A stretch of DNA of 64,000 nucleotides from Streptosporangium sp. NBC_01756 (GTDB lineage: Bacteria; Actinomycetota; Actinomycetes; Streptosporangiales; Streptosporangiaceae): NCBI RefSeq assembly GCF_035917975.1, contig NZ_CP109130.1, positions 7,564,001 through 7,628,000 on the forward strand, given 5' to 3'. The position numbers and the translations under genes are program-made. The notes beneath the pieces are model-generated. The model did not search any database, was not told the DNA's origin, and saw only the letters and a list, made by a program, of their open reading frames with translations. Below are positions 8,883 to 18,049 of this stretch, piece by piece (position 1 is the first letter of the stretch; every line of letters starts with the position of its first letter).

Positions 8883-9854
8883 ATGAAGGCCGCGATCCGC
8901 AGCAGATATGGTCCGCCGGAAGTGGTTCGTGTCTCAGAAGTGGAGAGGCCTGCGGTCAAAGAGAACGAACTGCTCGTCAAGGTCCACGCGACGACGGTCA
9001 ATCGCACGGACTGTGCGTTACGAGCGGCCAAGCCCTTCATCTGGAGATTTTTCACCGGGCTTGTCAGGCCGAGGGTGACGATCCTCGGAAACGAGTTCGC
9101 CGGCGAAGTCGAGGCGGTCGGCGGCGGCGTCACGTCCTTCAAGGTCGGCGACCGGGTTTTCGGATACCGGGACGATGTGTTCGGGGCCCACGCCGAATAC
9201 GTGGCGGTTCCCCAGGACGGCATGCTCGCGGCCATGCCTGAGGGTCTGACCTACGAGGAGGCCGCTCCCAGCACCGAGGGTTCGCACTACGCTCTCAACC
9301 TCATCAGGGCGGCGAAGATCCAGAGCGGGCAGGACGTTCTCGTCTACGGCGCGACCGGGGCCATCGGCTCGGCGGCGGTCCAGCTCCTGAAGAGCCTCGG
9401 TGCCGGCGTGACCGCGATCTGCGACACGAGGAATGTCGCGCTGGTCAGGGGCCTGGGTGCCGACAGGGTCGTCGACTACACGGCCGAGGACTTCACGAAG
9501 GACGAGCAGAAATACGACGTCGTCATCGACGCGGTCTGCAAGAGCTCGTTCGGCCGTTGCAGGCGGCTGCTGAAACCACACGGAATTTACATCGCGACGG
9601 ATCTGGGCGCCATGTCGCAGAATCTGATCCTGGCACTCGCCACCCCGCTGCTCGGCGGCAGGAAGGTCATGTTTCCCATCCCGAAGCCCGACCCGTCGAT
9701 GGCACGATATTTCAAGGAACTGATCGAGTCCGGAAAGTTCAAGCCGGTCATCGACCGGCGATACTCATTGGACGAGATCGTCGAGGCTTACCGGTACGTC
9801 GAAACAGGTCAGAAAACAGGAAACGTCGTGATCGGTGTCGATCATTCAAGCTAG
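8883..9854 (+). CDS. NAD(P)-dependent alcohol dehydrogenase/quinone reductase (MDR family)
   Basis: 323 residues with the medium-chain dehydrogenase/reductase layout. An N-terminal GroES-like domain (VKVHATTVNRTDCALRAAKP, then GNEFAGEVEAVG) precedes a Rossmann domain with VYGATGAIGSAAVQLLKSLG near residue 155. The structural zinc cysteines are absent, so this is probably a zinc-free quinone-oxidoreductase-like enzyme using NADPH. The C-terminal PVIDRRYSLDEIVEAYRYVE and GNVVI motifs are complete, so the gene is intact. It is monocistronic by position. The substrate is unknown. Confidence 0.92.
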   Translation: MKAAIRSRYGPPEVVRVSEVERPAVKENELLVKVHATTVNRTDCALRAAKPFIWRFFTGLVRPRVTILGNEFAGEVEAVGGGVTSFKVGDRVFGYRDDVFGAHAEYVAVPQDGMLAAMPEGLTYEEAAPSTEGSHYALNLIRAAKIQSGQDVLVYGATGAIGSAAVQLLKSLGAGVTAICDTRNVALVRGLGADRVVDYTAEDFTKDEQKYDVVIDAVCKSSFGRCRRLLKPHGIYIATDLGAMSQNLILALATPLLGGRKVMFPIPKPDPSMARYFKELIESGKFKPVIDRRYSLDEIVEAYRYVETGQKTGNVVIGVDHSS

Positions 9855-10355
9855 TACTTCAGCCGAGCATCGGGATGTGAGCTGATATTCAGGCGACCGT
9901 GCTTGTCCACGGGGTACGGCCGGAATACGGTTGAAAGGGCCTGTCACGCGTCGGCGCGTTCAGGCGAGGTATGACGCGCCGGGCTGCACATGATGACAAA
10001 TGCACAGCCTTTCGCCCGGGAGCACGGCGGCGGTCTCCGCCTGGCCGCCCCGCCGTTCCCGCTACCCGGCTGCTGCCGATCGCCGGCCTGCCAGCGGGCG
10101 AATTAATCGGTTGCGGCTCGGCAAGTGATCGCATAACTTGCGATCGGCATCGTCGAATCCGTCGTGAGGACACCCGCGTGACCCCGCCTGCTCTCTCCGC
10201 CTGACACCTTTCCACAGCGCTTCGTCACCGACTCCGTCGGTACTACCGGGCTGTCCCGTTCCTGCGTGCCGCCACTGGCGGCTCTGCCGGGACGCCCCGG
10301 CTCTTCAGCGTTTCAGGCCGTGTGACCACGGCCTTCGTCAGGTCCGAGAGAGATC
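9855..10355. other. Gene-free stretch with two palindromes
   Basis: No convincing coding frame in about 500 bases. Two inverted repeats stand out. GATCGCA at 10127-10133 and TGCGATC at 10139-10145 (5-base spacer) could be an operator. GGCCGTG at 10316-10322 and CACGGCC at 10327-10333 (4-base loop) form a hairpin 22 bases before the DUF1062 start, and could be a terminator from the left or a leader structure. Confidence 0.5.
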
Positions 10356-10952
10356 ATGTCTTCACAACCCCATAGAGATCATTCCGTGCTGTCCTGGATC
10401 GTACGGCGGACTCGCCTGCCCCTGCTGCACCTCCACTGCCTGGAGTGCCGCTCGGCGGTGGCCACCGCCGCGGCGGGCAAGTTCCGGGTGAACGCCAACG
10501 GCAAGCTTCTCGATGTGTGGCTTCTCGTCCGCTGCGTGTCCTGCGACCAGACCTCGAAGATCACCGTACGTGAGCGAGTCCCGGTTCGCTCCATTGATCC
10601 CGTCCAGCTCCACGCGTTCGAAACCAACGATCCGGCGCTCGTCGTCCAGACGCTCCTGGACCCGTTGATCGCCCGGCGCAACCGGTTCAGCCTCGACTGG
10701 AAGGACGCATGGCGTCTGCATACGTCACCGCCGCATCCGCCAGCGGACCCGAACTGGCCGATCCGGGTGGAGGTCGAGTTCCGTGACCCCGTGCCCATCC
10801 GCCCGGAGCGGCTGATCGCCCACGGCCTCGGCATCAGCCGGAGCGAGACCGAACGCCGGATCAAGTCCGATGTCCGCCTCAACCGCACCACGACCACGGA
10901 CTTCGCTTTTGTCGTCCTTCCCGCCGCTCAGGGCGCGACCAGGACGGGGTAG
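10356..10952 (+). CDS. DUF1062 domain-containing protein
   Basis: 198 residues matching the DUF1062 pattern: an N-terminal WIVRRTRLP, a Cys-x2-Cys pair (HCLECRS), KFRVNANGKLLDVWLL, a second Cys-x2-Cys (RCVSCDQ), then ERVPVRSIDP and a C-terminal DPVPIRPERLIAHGLGISRS segment. The paired cysteines suggest a zinc ribbon. The family has no established function. GAGAG precedes the ATG. The last codons run into the broken GntR gene read from the other strand, so the natural C-terminus may have been altered; the final 20 residues do not look family-like. Confidence 0.85.
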   Translation: MSSQPHRDHSVLSWIVRRTRLPLLHLHCLECRSAVATAAAGKFRVNANGKLLDVWLLVRCVSCDQTSKITVRERVPVRSIDPVQLHAFETNDPALVVQTLLDPLIARRNRFSLDWKDAWRLHTSPPHPPADPNWPIRVEVEFRDPVPIRPERLIAHGLGISRSETERRIKSDVRLNRTTTTDFAFVVLPAAQGATRTG

Positions 10953-11201
10953 CTTCCCGGCCTGCTCGGGTGGCACCCGTTCGGCCGCCGGCAGGCCCTC
11001 CAGCACCATCCGCACCTCGGTGATCTCCACCGCCTCGGCGGTGGAGATCACCCGGACCCGCGCCCCCTTGTTGCGCTGCACCTCGACGAGACCGTCCGCG
11101 ACGAGCTCCCGCAACGCCTGCCGCACGGTGGACCGGCTGACCTGATAGAGGTCGCACAACTCGGCTTCGACCAGCCGCCGCCCTGCGGCGGGGTACGCGC
11201 T
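10938..11201 (-). pseudogene. Truncated GntR/FCD regulator
   Basis: Read on the minus strand this stretch encodes a GntR-type winged helix (GRRLVEAELCDLYQVSRSTV, then RQALRELVADGLVEVQRNKG) and the start of the linker and FCD effector domain (AVEITEVRMVLEGLPAAERV). The conserved start and first helix are missing, and the frame leaves the family after about 75 residues, with the ligand domain gone. Both ends are therefore lost, and it probably makes no functional regulator. Confidence 0.7.
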
Positions 11202-11208
11202 CAGCGGC

Positions 11209-11823
11209 TCAGCGCCGCGCCACGCCGATCCGGTCAAAGGCCCCCAGGGCTGATGCGGCGACCTTTCGGAGGAACTCGTCCGGGTCGTTGCGTGCCGCCC
11301 GGTTCAGTGGTCGACGAAACACCGGCCACTCGGCATAAGCCATCCCCCACAGGGCCCCTTCACGGATCGCCGCTTCGTCTGCGAAGGCCCCGGCCTCAAG
11401 TCGTTCAACGAATCGCTCGTCCGCTTCGATCGGGGCTCCGAGCCCGCTGCGCGCGAGTGCCGCGCCCTTGCTGTCCGGGGCGGCTGCGGCATCGCACCCA
11501 CCGATCAGCTCGTCGAACGTCATCACCTGCGGATGTGCGGCGAAGACGGCGACACAGCCCGCTACCTCCGCTGCGCCGAGCGAGCTCGCAGCCATGACGA
11601 ACGATGTGTTGATCGCGTCTTTCTCGGTGTACAACACGGTCAGCCCGGAAAACACCTCCCACTTCATCAGTAGTGGGCGACCCTTACTCGGAGCAGCCGG
11701 CTGATCCAGGATCGTCTTCCACCCTGCGGCGGCTGCGATGGCCTGCACCTCGTCCGCCGCGTGGAGGCTCTGGAATACGAAGCGACGGGACCGGAAACCG
11801 CCCGATCGCTCGATGACATTCAT
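11209..11823 (-). CDS. Hypothetical protein, 204 residues
   Basis: An intact frame opening MNVIERSGGFRSRRFVFQSL. Mostly soluble, with alternating hydrophobic strands (LLMKWEVFSGLTVLYTEK) followed by Ala-rich helices and a C-terminal segment with EGALWGMAYAEWPVFRRPLN. No signal peptide, membrane helix or recognised catalytic motif. I do not recognise the family. It ends 8 bases from the broken GntR regulator and lies on the same strand, so the two may once have formed a unit. Confidence 0.65.
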   Translation of the reverse strand: MNVIERSGGFRSRRFVFQSLHAADEVQAIAAAAGWKTILDQPAAPSKGRPLLMKWEVFSGLTVLYTEKDAINTSFVMAASSLGAAEVAGCVAVFAAHPQVMTFDELIGGCDAAAAPDSKGAALARSGLGAPIEADERFVERLEAGAFADEAAIREGALWGMAYAEWPVFRRPLNRAARNDPDEFLRKVAASALGAFDRIGVARR

Positions 11824-12045
11824 GTCCGCTCAGATCCTTAGAGGCATGATCAGTATGAGGAGATTAGCAAGGAGCGGGCTGCCTGATGTCAACGGCGGCT
11901 GAATCCTCCCTCTGGCGTCGCGCGGATGATCTGCACCGATAACCAGCAAGATCTGCGGAACCCTCCCTATGACCGGCATTCACCGCCGTCCTGACCTCGT
12001 GTCATATCCGGCGTCGGGCCAGTTCGGAAAGCTGTTTCCCAACCG

Positions 12046-12074
12046 TTGACGCGCCCGTAGCACATATGTAACAT
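12046..12074 (+). promoter_or_regulatory. Probable promoter of the GH87-type gene
   Basis: TTGACG at 12046-12051 and TAACAT at 12069-12074 are separated by exactly 17 bases, a good match to a vegetative sigma-70 type promoter. It lies 170 bases before the chosen start of the secreted glucanase. The predicted transcription start falls at about 12081, at the left edge of the dyad described next. Confidence 0.6.
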
Positions 12075-12080
12075 TTGGCC

Positions 12081-12111
12081 AACGCTACGCAAGAATATTG
12101 CAACTAGCGTT
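12081..12111. promoter_or_regulatory. Nested dyad at the predicted transcription start
   Basis: Outer arms AACGCTA (12081-12087) and TAGCGTT (12105-12111) enclose inner arms GCAA (12089-12092) and TTGC (12098-12101). The position, starting at the predicted +1, is where a LacI- or TetR-type repressor would block transcription of a polysaccharidase gene. No matching regulator gene is adjacent. Confidence 0.4.
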
Positions 12112-12244
12112 AATTTTCTCGCTGTTCATCGCAACTCTTCAGGGATGCACTGCATCCGTGCACCTGCCCCCCATCCGTGTGCGGTGAAGGCGCATGCCTT
12201 CACGCCCGATCCTGTCGTGCCTGACGAGAGACAGAAGAACGCGA

Positions 12245-15200
12245 ATGAGAAAACCGCATCGACCGTTACGGCTGGTGGCGACCATTGTCGCCGCCGGCCT
12301 GCTCGTCGTGGGGCCGGTCGTCCCGGCCTCCGCCGCGGGCGGACCCAACCTGTCGCCGGGGAAGGCGGCTCAAGCCAGCAGTTCCACGGCCGGACAGGCG
12401 GTGTCGGCCGTCAACGACGGCGACCAGGCCACCTACTGGGAAAGTGCCAACAACAGCTTCCCGCAGTGGGCGCGGATCGACCTCGGCACCGCCACGAGCG
12501 TCGACCAGATCGTCCTGAAAGTGCCCGCGCCGACCGTCTGGCAGACCCGCACCCAGACGCTTTCGATCCAGGGCGGCGCCGACGGCTCCAGTTACAGCAC
12601 GGTCGTGGCCTCGGCGAACTACACGTTCAACCCGGCGACCGGCAACACGGTCACGATCAACTTCGGCGCCGCGACCCACCGGTACTGGCGTGTCAACATC
12701 ACCGCCAACACCGGCTGGCCCGCCGCGCAGATCTCCGAGTTCGAGATCTACGCCGCCGCCGGCGGCGGCGACACCGTGAAGCCGTCGGCCCCCGGCAACC
12801 TGGCCTTCACCCAGCCGGCCACCGGCCAGATCAAACTGGCCTGGACCGCCTCGACGGACAACGTGGGCGTCACCGGGTACGACGTCTATGCCGACAACCA
12901 GCTGCGGGCCAGCGTCGGCAACGTGCTGACCTACACCGACAACCAGCCGGCGTCGGCGACCGTGACGTACGTCGTGCGGGCCAAGGACGCGGCCGGCAAC
13001 CAGTCGGCCGACAGCAATTCCGTGACCCGCACCGGCACCGGCAACCCCGGTTCGAACCTGGCGATCGGCAAGGAGATGGTCGAATCCGGCCACGTGCACA
13101 CGTTCGTCGCCGCCAACGCGAACGACAACAACCTGGCCACCTACTGGGAAGCCGATTCCGGCGCGTTCCCGAACACACTGACCGTCAAGCTCGGCGCCAA
13201 CGCCGCTGTCAGCTCGGTCGTGGTGAAACTCAACCCCGACTCCTCGTGGGGCACCCGTACGCAGAACATCCAGGTCCTGGGCCGTGAGCAGAACGCCACG
13301 GGCTACACCAACCTGGTGGCGGCGCAGAACTACACGTTCAACCCGGCCTCCGGCGGCAACACGGCGACGATCAACTTCAACGCCACCGTCGCCGACGTCC
13401 AGCTGAAGTTCGCCGGCAACAGCGGCGCACCCGGCGGGCAGGCCGCGGAGTTCCAGGTCATCGGCGTCCCGGCGCCGAACCCCGACCTCACGGTCACGAA
13501 CCTCTCGTGGACCCCGGCCTCTCCCAGTGAGGCCAACGCGATCACCCTGTCGGCCACGGTCAGGAACGCGGGCACCGCGGCCTCTCCCGCGGACAGCGTC
13601 AACCTCAACCTCGGCGGCACGCTGGTCGGCACCGTCACCATCCCCGCCCTGCCCGTCAACGGCACCGCCACGGTGACCCACAACATCGGCACTCGCGGCG
13701 AGGGCAGCTACCCGGTCAGCGCCAAGGTGGACGCGGACAACACGGTCTTCGAGCAGAACGAGGGCAACAACACCCTCACCGCGCCGTCGCCGCTGGTGGT
13801 CACGCAGGCTCCCGGCCCCGACCTGCAGGTCCTCGGCATCACCGCCAACCCGCCGAACCCGGCAGTCGGGGCGCCGGTCACGTTCACCGTGGCGGTGAAG
13901 AACCGGGGGACCGCCGCGACGGGCGCGACCACGGTCACCCGTCTGGCGGTGGGCGGCACCACGCTCAACACCAGCACCGCGTCGATCGCCGCGGGCGCGA
14001 CGGCCAACGTGGCCGTCAGCGGAAGCTGGACCGCCACCAGCGGCGGCGCCACCATCACCGCGACCGCCGACGCGACCAACGTCGTCACCGAGACCAACGA
14101 GACCAACAACACGTTCTCCCAGGCGATCGTGGTCGGGCGCGGGGCGGCGGTGCCGTGGGTCGAGTACGAGGCCGAATCCGCCAGCTACCAGGGAACCCTG
14201 CTGCAGGCCGATCCGCTGCGCACCTTCGGGCACACCAACTTCGCCACCGAGTCCTCCGGCCGGAAGTCGGTGCGGCTGAACAGCACGGGGCAGTTCGTCG
14301 AGTTCACCTCGACCAACCCCGCCAACTCGATCGTGGTGCGCAACTCCATCCCCGACGCGCCGAACGGCGGCGGCATCGACGCCGGCATCAGCCTTTACAT
14401 CAACGGCACCTTCTCCCGGAAGCTGACCCTCTCATCGCGCCACAGCTGGCTGTACGGGAACACCGACGGCCCCGAAGCGCTGACGAACACCCCCCAGGCC
14501 GACGCCCGGCGGTTGTTCGACGAGTCGCACGCGCTGCTCGCGCAGAGCTACCCCGCGGGTACAAAGTTCCGGTTGCAGCGTGATGCGACCGACACCGCCT
14601 CGTTCTACATCATCGACCTGATCGACCTGGAGCAGGTGGCGGCACCGGCGAGTCAGCCGGCCGGGTGCACCTCGATCACGGCCTACGGTGCGGTGCCCAA
14701 CGACGGGAACGACGACACGGCCGCCATCCAACGGGCGGTGACGGACGACCAGAACGGTGTCATCGGCTGCGTGTGGATCCCAGCGGGGCAGTGGCGCCAG
14801 GAGCAGAAGATCCTCACCGACGACCCGCTGAACCGGGGTCAGTGGAACCAGGTGGGCATCAGCAACGTCACGATCCGCGGCGCGGGCATGTGGCACTCCC
14901 AGCTGTACACCCTGACCGAGCCGCAGGACGTGGTGGGCGGCATCAACCACCCGCACGAGGGAAACTTCGGCTTCGACATCGACGGCAACACCCAGATCTC
15001 CGACATCGCCATCTTCGGCTCGGGCCGCATCCGCGGCGGAGACGGCAACGACGAGGGCGGAGTGGGGCTGAACGGCCGGTTCGGCCCGAACACCAAGGTC
15101 TCCAACGTGTGGATCGAGCACGCCAACGTGGGTGTCTGGGTCGGCCGTGACTACGACAACATCCCAGCCCTGTGGGGCCCCGGCGACGGGCTCGAGTTCA

Positions 15201-15907
15201 GCGGCATGCGGATCCGCAACACCTACGCCGACGGCATCAACTTCACCAACGGCACGCGCAACTCGAAGGTGTTCAACTCGTCGTTCCGCACCACCGGCGA
15301 CGACGCCCTGGCGGTCTGGGCCAACCAGGCGGTGAAGGACCAGGCCGTCGACAACACGCACGACAACCACTTCGTCAACAACACCATCCAGCTGCCCTGG
15401 CGGGCGAACGGCATCGCGATCTACGGCGGCTACGACAACTCGATCGAGAACAACCTGATCTACGACACCATGAACTACCCGGCCATCATGCTGGCGACCG
15501 ACCACAGTCCCCTGCCCTTCTCGGGGACCACGTTGATCGCCAACAACGGGATCCACCGCAGCGGCGGCGTCTTCTGGAACGAGGATCAGGAGTTCGGCGC
15601 CATCACGCTGTTCCCGTCGAGCAGGGACATCACCGGGGTCACCATCCGGGACACCGACATCTACGACTCGACCTACGACGGCATCCAGTTCAAGACGGGC
15701 GGCGGCAACATGCCGAATGTCGTGATCACCAATGTGAAGATCGACAAGTCCAACAACGGTGCCGGCATCCTGGCCATGGCCGGCGCTCGGGGTAACGCGA
15801 CGCTGACGAACGTGACCATAACCAACTCGGCCACCGGTGACATCGTGAAAGAACCGGGTTCGAGCTTCGTGATCACGGGCGGTCAGCCCTTCCGGCAACC
15901 GCTCTGA
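12245..15907 (+). CDS. Secreted multidomain GH87-type alpha-glucanase (mycodextranase/mutanase-like)
   Basis: 1220 residues. A Sec signal peptide (RKPHRPLRL, hydrophobic core, PASA cleavage near 30) is followed by two discoidin-like domains (about 35-175 and 272-410) flanking an FN3 domain (178-265), two CARDB-like domains (415-630), a CBM6/35-like module (636-800) and a right-handed beta-helix from about 805. The helix carries the GH87-like sequences SNVWIEHANVGVWVGRD and TTGDDALAVWAN with clustered aspartates. GH87 enzymes cut alpha-1,3-glucan, as in fungal walls or dental glucan. I chose ATG 12245 because it begins a clean signal peptide; ATG 12194 would add 17 charged residues. The gene is monocistronic and ends before a hairpin at 15950. 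Confidence 0.88.
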   Translation: MRKPHRPLRLVATIVAAGLLVVGPVVPASAAGGPNLSPGKAAQASSSTAGQAVSAVNDGDQATYWESANNSFPQWARIDLGTATSVDQIVLKVPAPTVWQTRTQTLSIQGGADGSSYSTVVASANYTFNPATGNTVTINFGAATHRYWRVNITANTGWPAAQISEFEIYAAAGGGDTVKPSAPGNLAFTQPATGQIKLAWTASTDNVGVTGYDVYADNQLRASVGNVLTYTDNQPASATVTYVVRAKDAAGNQSADSNSVTRTGTGNPGSNLAIGKEMVESGHVHTFVAANANDNNLATYWEADSGAFPNTLTVKLGANAAVSSVVVKLNPDSSWGTRTQNIQVLGREQNATGYTNLVAAQNYTFNPASGGNTATINFNATVADVQLKFAGNSGAPGGQAAEFQVIGVPAPNPDLTVTNLSWTPASPSEANAITLSATVRNAGTAASPADSVNLNLGGTLVGTVTIPALPVNGTATVTHNIGTRGEGSYPVSAKVDADNTVFEQNEGNNTLTAPSPLVVTQAPGPDLQVLGITANPPNPAVGAPVTFTVAVKNRGTAATGATTVTRLAVGGTTLNTSTASIAAGATANVAVSGSWTATSGGATITATADATNVVTETNETNNTFSQAIVVGRGAAVPWVEYEAESASYQGTLLQADPLRTFGHTNFATESSGRKSVRLNSTGQFVEFTSTNPANSIVVRNSIPDAPNGGGIDAGISLYINGTFSRKLTLSSRHSWLYGNTDGPEALTNTPQADARRLFDESHALLAQSYPAGTKFRLQRDATDTASFYIIDLIDLEQVAAPASQPAGCTSITAYGAVPNDGNDDTAAIQRAVTDDQNGVIGCVWIPAGQWRQEQKILTDDPLNRGQWNQVGISNVTIRGAGMWHSQLYTLTEPQDVVGGINHPHEGNFGFDIDGNTQISDIAIFGSGRIRGGDGNDEGGVGLNGRFGPNTKVSNVWIEHANVGVWVGRDYDNIPALWGPGDGLEFSGMRIRNTYADGINFTNGTRNSKVFNSSFRTTGDDALAVWANQAVKDQAVDNTHDNHFVNNTIQLPWRANGIAIYGGYDNSIENNLIYDTMNYPAIMLATDHSPLPFSGTTLIANNGIHRSGGVFWNEDQEFGAITLFPSSRDITGVTIRDTDIYDSTYDGIQFKTGGGNMPNVVITNVKIDKSNNGAGILAMAGARGNATLTNVTITNSATGDIVKEPGSSFVITGGQPFRQPL

Positions 15908-15949
15908 TACGAACGCAGGTGAAGTTCGGCACCTGAAGATCAGCCAGGT

Positions 15950-15988
15950 AGCGTGCTCCCCGGCGGAACGCCAGCAGGGGAGCACGCT
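15950..15988. terminator. Terminator hairpin after the glucanase gene
   Basis: AGCGTGCTCCCC at 15950-15961 pairs perfectly with 15977-15988. Inside it GGCG (15962-15965) pairs with CGCC (15969-15972) around GAA. It lies between the glucanase stop and the convergent IclR gene, so it may act in both directions. Confidence 0.75.
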
Positions 15989-16056
15989 CATGGCTGGTCA
16001 CGCCGATCCGGCGGATCGCGGCGGCGGCGAGCGCTGCGGTCAGGGCGGGGAGCAGG

Positions 16057-16824
16057 TCAACGGCGGTCGGCGTGGGACCGGGCGTAGGAGCGGGTGATCT
16101 GCCCGGCGACCGCGCGCACCGGGTCGATCAGACGCTGCAGGTCCCGGGCCCGCCGTGAGGAGACCACGATGCCGACGGCGGCGACCGCCCTGCCCTCCAG
16201 GAGGATCGGCGCCGCCACCGAGCAGGAGCCGAGCGTCATCTCCTCGGAGGTGAGGGCGTAGCCCTGCGCGCGGACGGCCGCGAGTTCGCGTGACAGCCGT
16301 CCCGGCTCGGTGATCGTGTGCGGGGTGGGCCGCTCCAGGCTCCGTGCCAGGTAGGCGCTGACGAACCACTCCTGCTCGTGGGCCAGGAGCACCTTGCCCA
16401 CCCCGGTCGGGTGCATGGGCAGGCGTCCGCCGGCCCGGGAGACGATCGGCACGGCGTGCCGGCCGTACACCTTGTCCACGTAGAGGACCTCCAGGCCGTC
16501 GCGGACGGCCAGGTGCACGTTCTCGCCCGTGCTGCCGAACAGCTCCTGCAGCCAGGGGTGCGCCACGTCCTGGAGCAGGCTGGGGGCAAGCCGGCCGAGC
16601 TCCCACAGCCGCAGGCCGATGCGGAAGCGGCCGTCGGCGGCGCGGCTGAGCGCCTGCCCGGACTCCAGTTCGCCGACGAGCCGGTGGACGGTGCTCAGGG
16701 GCAGGCCGCTGCGGCGGGCGATGTCGCTCAGGCTGAGCCGGGGGTGATCGGCGTCGAAGGCGCCGAGGACGGCCAGCACGCGGGAGGTCACCGACCGACC
16801 CCGCTCGCGTGCGCCGCCGGACAT
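16057..16824 (-). CDS. IclR-family regulator of the pca operon
   Basis: 255 residues. An N-terminal winged helix (LSLSDIARRSGLPLSTVHRL) is followed by the IclR effector domain (VHLAVRDGLEVLYVDKVYGR, then PMHPTGVGKVLLAHEQ and APILLEGRAVAAVGIVVSS). ATG 16824 is preferred over 16854 because GAGAG precedes it and the family begins near there. It is divergent from pobA with 70 bases between the starts, the classic arrangement for PcaR/PobR-type IclR regulators that sense protocatechuate, 4-hydroxybenzoate or beta-ketoadipate. Whether it activates or represses is unknown. Confidence 0.88.
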   Translation of the reverse strand: MSGGARERGRSVTSRVLAVLGAFDADHPRLSLSDIARRSGLPLSTVHRLVGELESGQALSRAADGRFRIGLRLWELGRLAPSLLQDVAHPWLQELFGSTGENVHLAVRDGLEVLYVDKVYGRHAVPIVSRAGGRLPMHPTGVGKVLLAHEQEWFVSAYLARSLERPTPHTITEPGRLSRELAAVRAQGYALTSEEMTLGSCSVAAPILLEGRAVAAVGIVVSSRRARDLQRLIDPVRAVAGQITRSYARSHADRR

Positions 16825-16835
16825 CTCAGACTCTC

Positions 16836-16850
16836 TTCCACTGGGTGGAA
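16836..16850. promoter_or_regulatory. IclR operator candidate, TTCCAC-TGG-GTGGAA
   Basis: A perfect 6-bp inverted repeat with a 3-base spacer in the 70-base divergent region between iclR (start 16824) and pobA (start 16895). TTCCA/TGGAA half-sites are common in IclR-type operators. Its position 12 bases from the regulator start suggests autoregulation as well as control of the operon. Confidence 0.6.
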
Positions 16851-16894
16851 GCAAAGGCTATCGGTGGCGGGTCCGGGCGCAGCATCCTCGGCGT

Positions 16895-18049
16895 ATGCGA
16901 ACTCAGGTCGGGATCATCGGGGCCGGACCCGCGGGCCTGCTGCTCTCCCATCTGCTCCGGCTGCGCGGCATCGAGTCGGTGGTGCTGGAGCGCCGCAGTC
17001 GCGCGTACGTGGAGCAGCGGGTGCGGGCGGGCGTCCTGGAACAGGCCACGGTCGACACCCTCGTCGACGCGGGCGTGGGCGAACGGCTGCTGCGCGAGGG
17101 GCTGCCGCACGGGGGGATCGAGCTGCGGTACGGCGGGGCGGGCCACCGGATCGACTTCGAAGAGCTCGTCCCCGGCCGTTCCATCACGGTCTACGGCCAG
17201 CAGGAGGTGGTCAAGGATCTGATCGCGGCCAGGCTCGCGGACGGCGGTGACATCCGCTTCGAGGTGGACGACGTGGCCGTGCACTCCCTGTCGGCCGAGC
17301 CGTACGTCACCTTCGGCGGCGAGCGGCTCGACTGCGACGTGATCGCCGGGTGCGACGGCTTCCACGGCGTCTGCCGGCCGTCGATCCCCGCCGGGGTGCT
17401 GACCGAGTTCGAGCGCGACTACCCCTTCGCGTGGCTGGGCGTGCTGGCCCGGGTGAAACCCTCGGCCGAGGAGCTGATCTACGCCAGGAGCGAGCGGGGC
17501 TTCGCGCTGCACAGCATGCGTTCGCCCGAGGTCAGCCGCTTCTACCTGCAGGTGGCCGCCGGGGAGGACCTCGACGCGTGGCCGGACGAGCGGATCTGGG
17601 CCGAGCTGAGGGCCCGGCTGGAGACCGTGCCCGGCTTCACCCTCGCCACGGGGCAGATCATCGAGAAGGGAGTGACGCCCATGCGTTCCTACGTCGCCGA
17701 ACCCATGCAGTACGGCAGGCTCTACCTGGCCGGGGACGCCGCGCACATCGTGCCGCCGACCGGCGCCAAGGGGCTCAACCTCGCCGTCGCCGACGTGCGG
17801 GCGCTGACCGAGGCGCTGGCCGGCTTCTACGCCGACGGATCGACCGAGCTGCTCGACGGCTACTCGCGGGACTGCCTGAAACGGGTGTGGCGGGCTCAGC
17901 ACTTCTCCTGGTGGATGACGACGCTGCTGCACACCTTCGACTCCGATGACGCCTACGGGCGGCGGCTGCAGACCTCCTACCTCGACTACGTCACCTCCTC
18001 CGCGGCCGCCGCGACGACGCTGGCGGAGAACTACGTGGGGATGGCGTGA
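16895..18049 (+). CDS. pobA: 4-hydroxybenzoate 3-monooxygenase
   Basis: 384 residues of the flavoprotein aromatic hydroxylase family. It has the FAD-binding GIIGAGPAGLLLSH at residues 6-19, the DG motif in IAGCDGFHGVCRPS near 150, and the second FAD motif LYLAGDAAHIVPPTGAKG near 278, in which the family-typical GAKGLNLA is clear. It converts 4-hydroxybenzoate to protocatechuate with NAD(P)H and oxygen. It is first in the operon, and its stop overlaps the pcaI start (TGATG), so 4-hydroxybenzoate is probably the intended entry substrate of the pathway encoded next. Confidence 0.95.
   Translation: MRTQVGIIGAGPAGLLLSHLLRLRGIESVVLERRSRAYVEQRVRAGVLEQATVDTLVDAGVGERLLREGLPHGGIELRYGGAGHRIDFEELVPGRSITVYGQQEVVKDLIAARLADGGDIRFEVDDVAVHSLSAEPYVTFGGERLDCDVIAGCDGFHGVCRPSIPAGVLTEFERDYPFAWLGVLARVKPSAEELIYARSERGFALHSMRSPEVSRFYLQVAAGEDLDAWPDERIWAELRARLETVPGFTLATGQIIEKGVTPMRSYVAEPMQYGRLYLAGDAAHIVPPTGAKGLNLAVADVRALTEALAGFYADGSTELLDGYSRDCLKRVWRAQHFSWWMTTLLHTFDSDDAYGRRLQTSYLDYVTSSAAAATTLAENYVGMA

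Noticed and set aside
12266-14233. 655-codon antisense frame under the glucanase
   Set aside because: Arg/Gly/Asp-rich shadow of a repetitive beta-rich gene; no start site or domain.
14432-15991. 519-codon antisense frame under the beta-helix domain
   Set aside because: Val/Asp/His-rich shadow frame with no recognisable motif.
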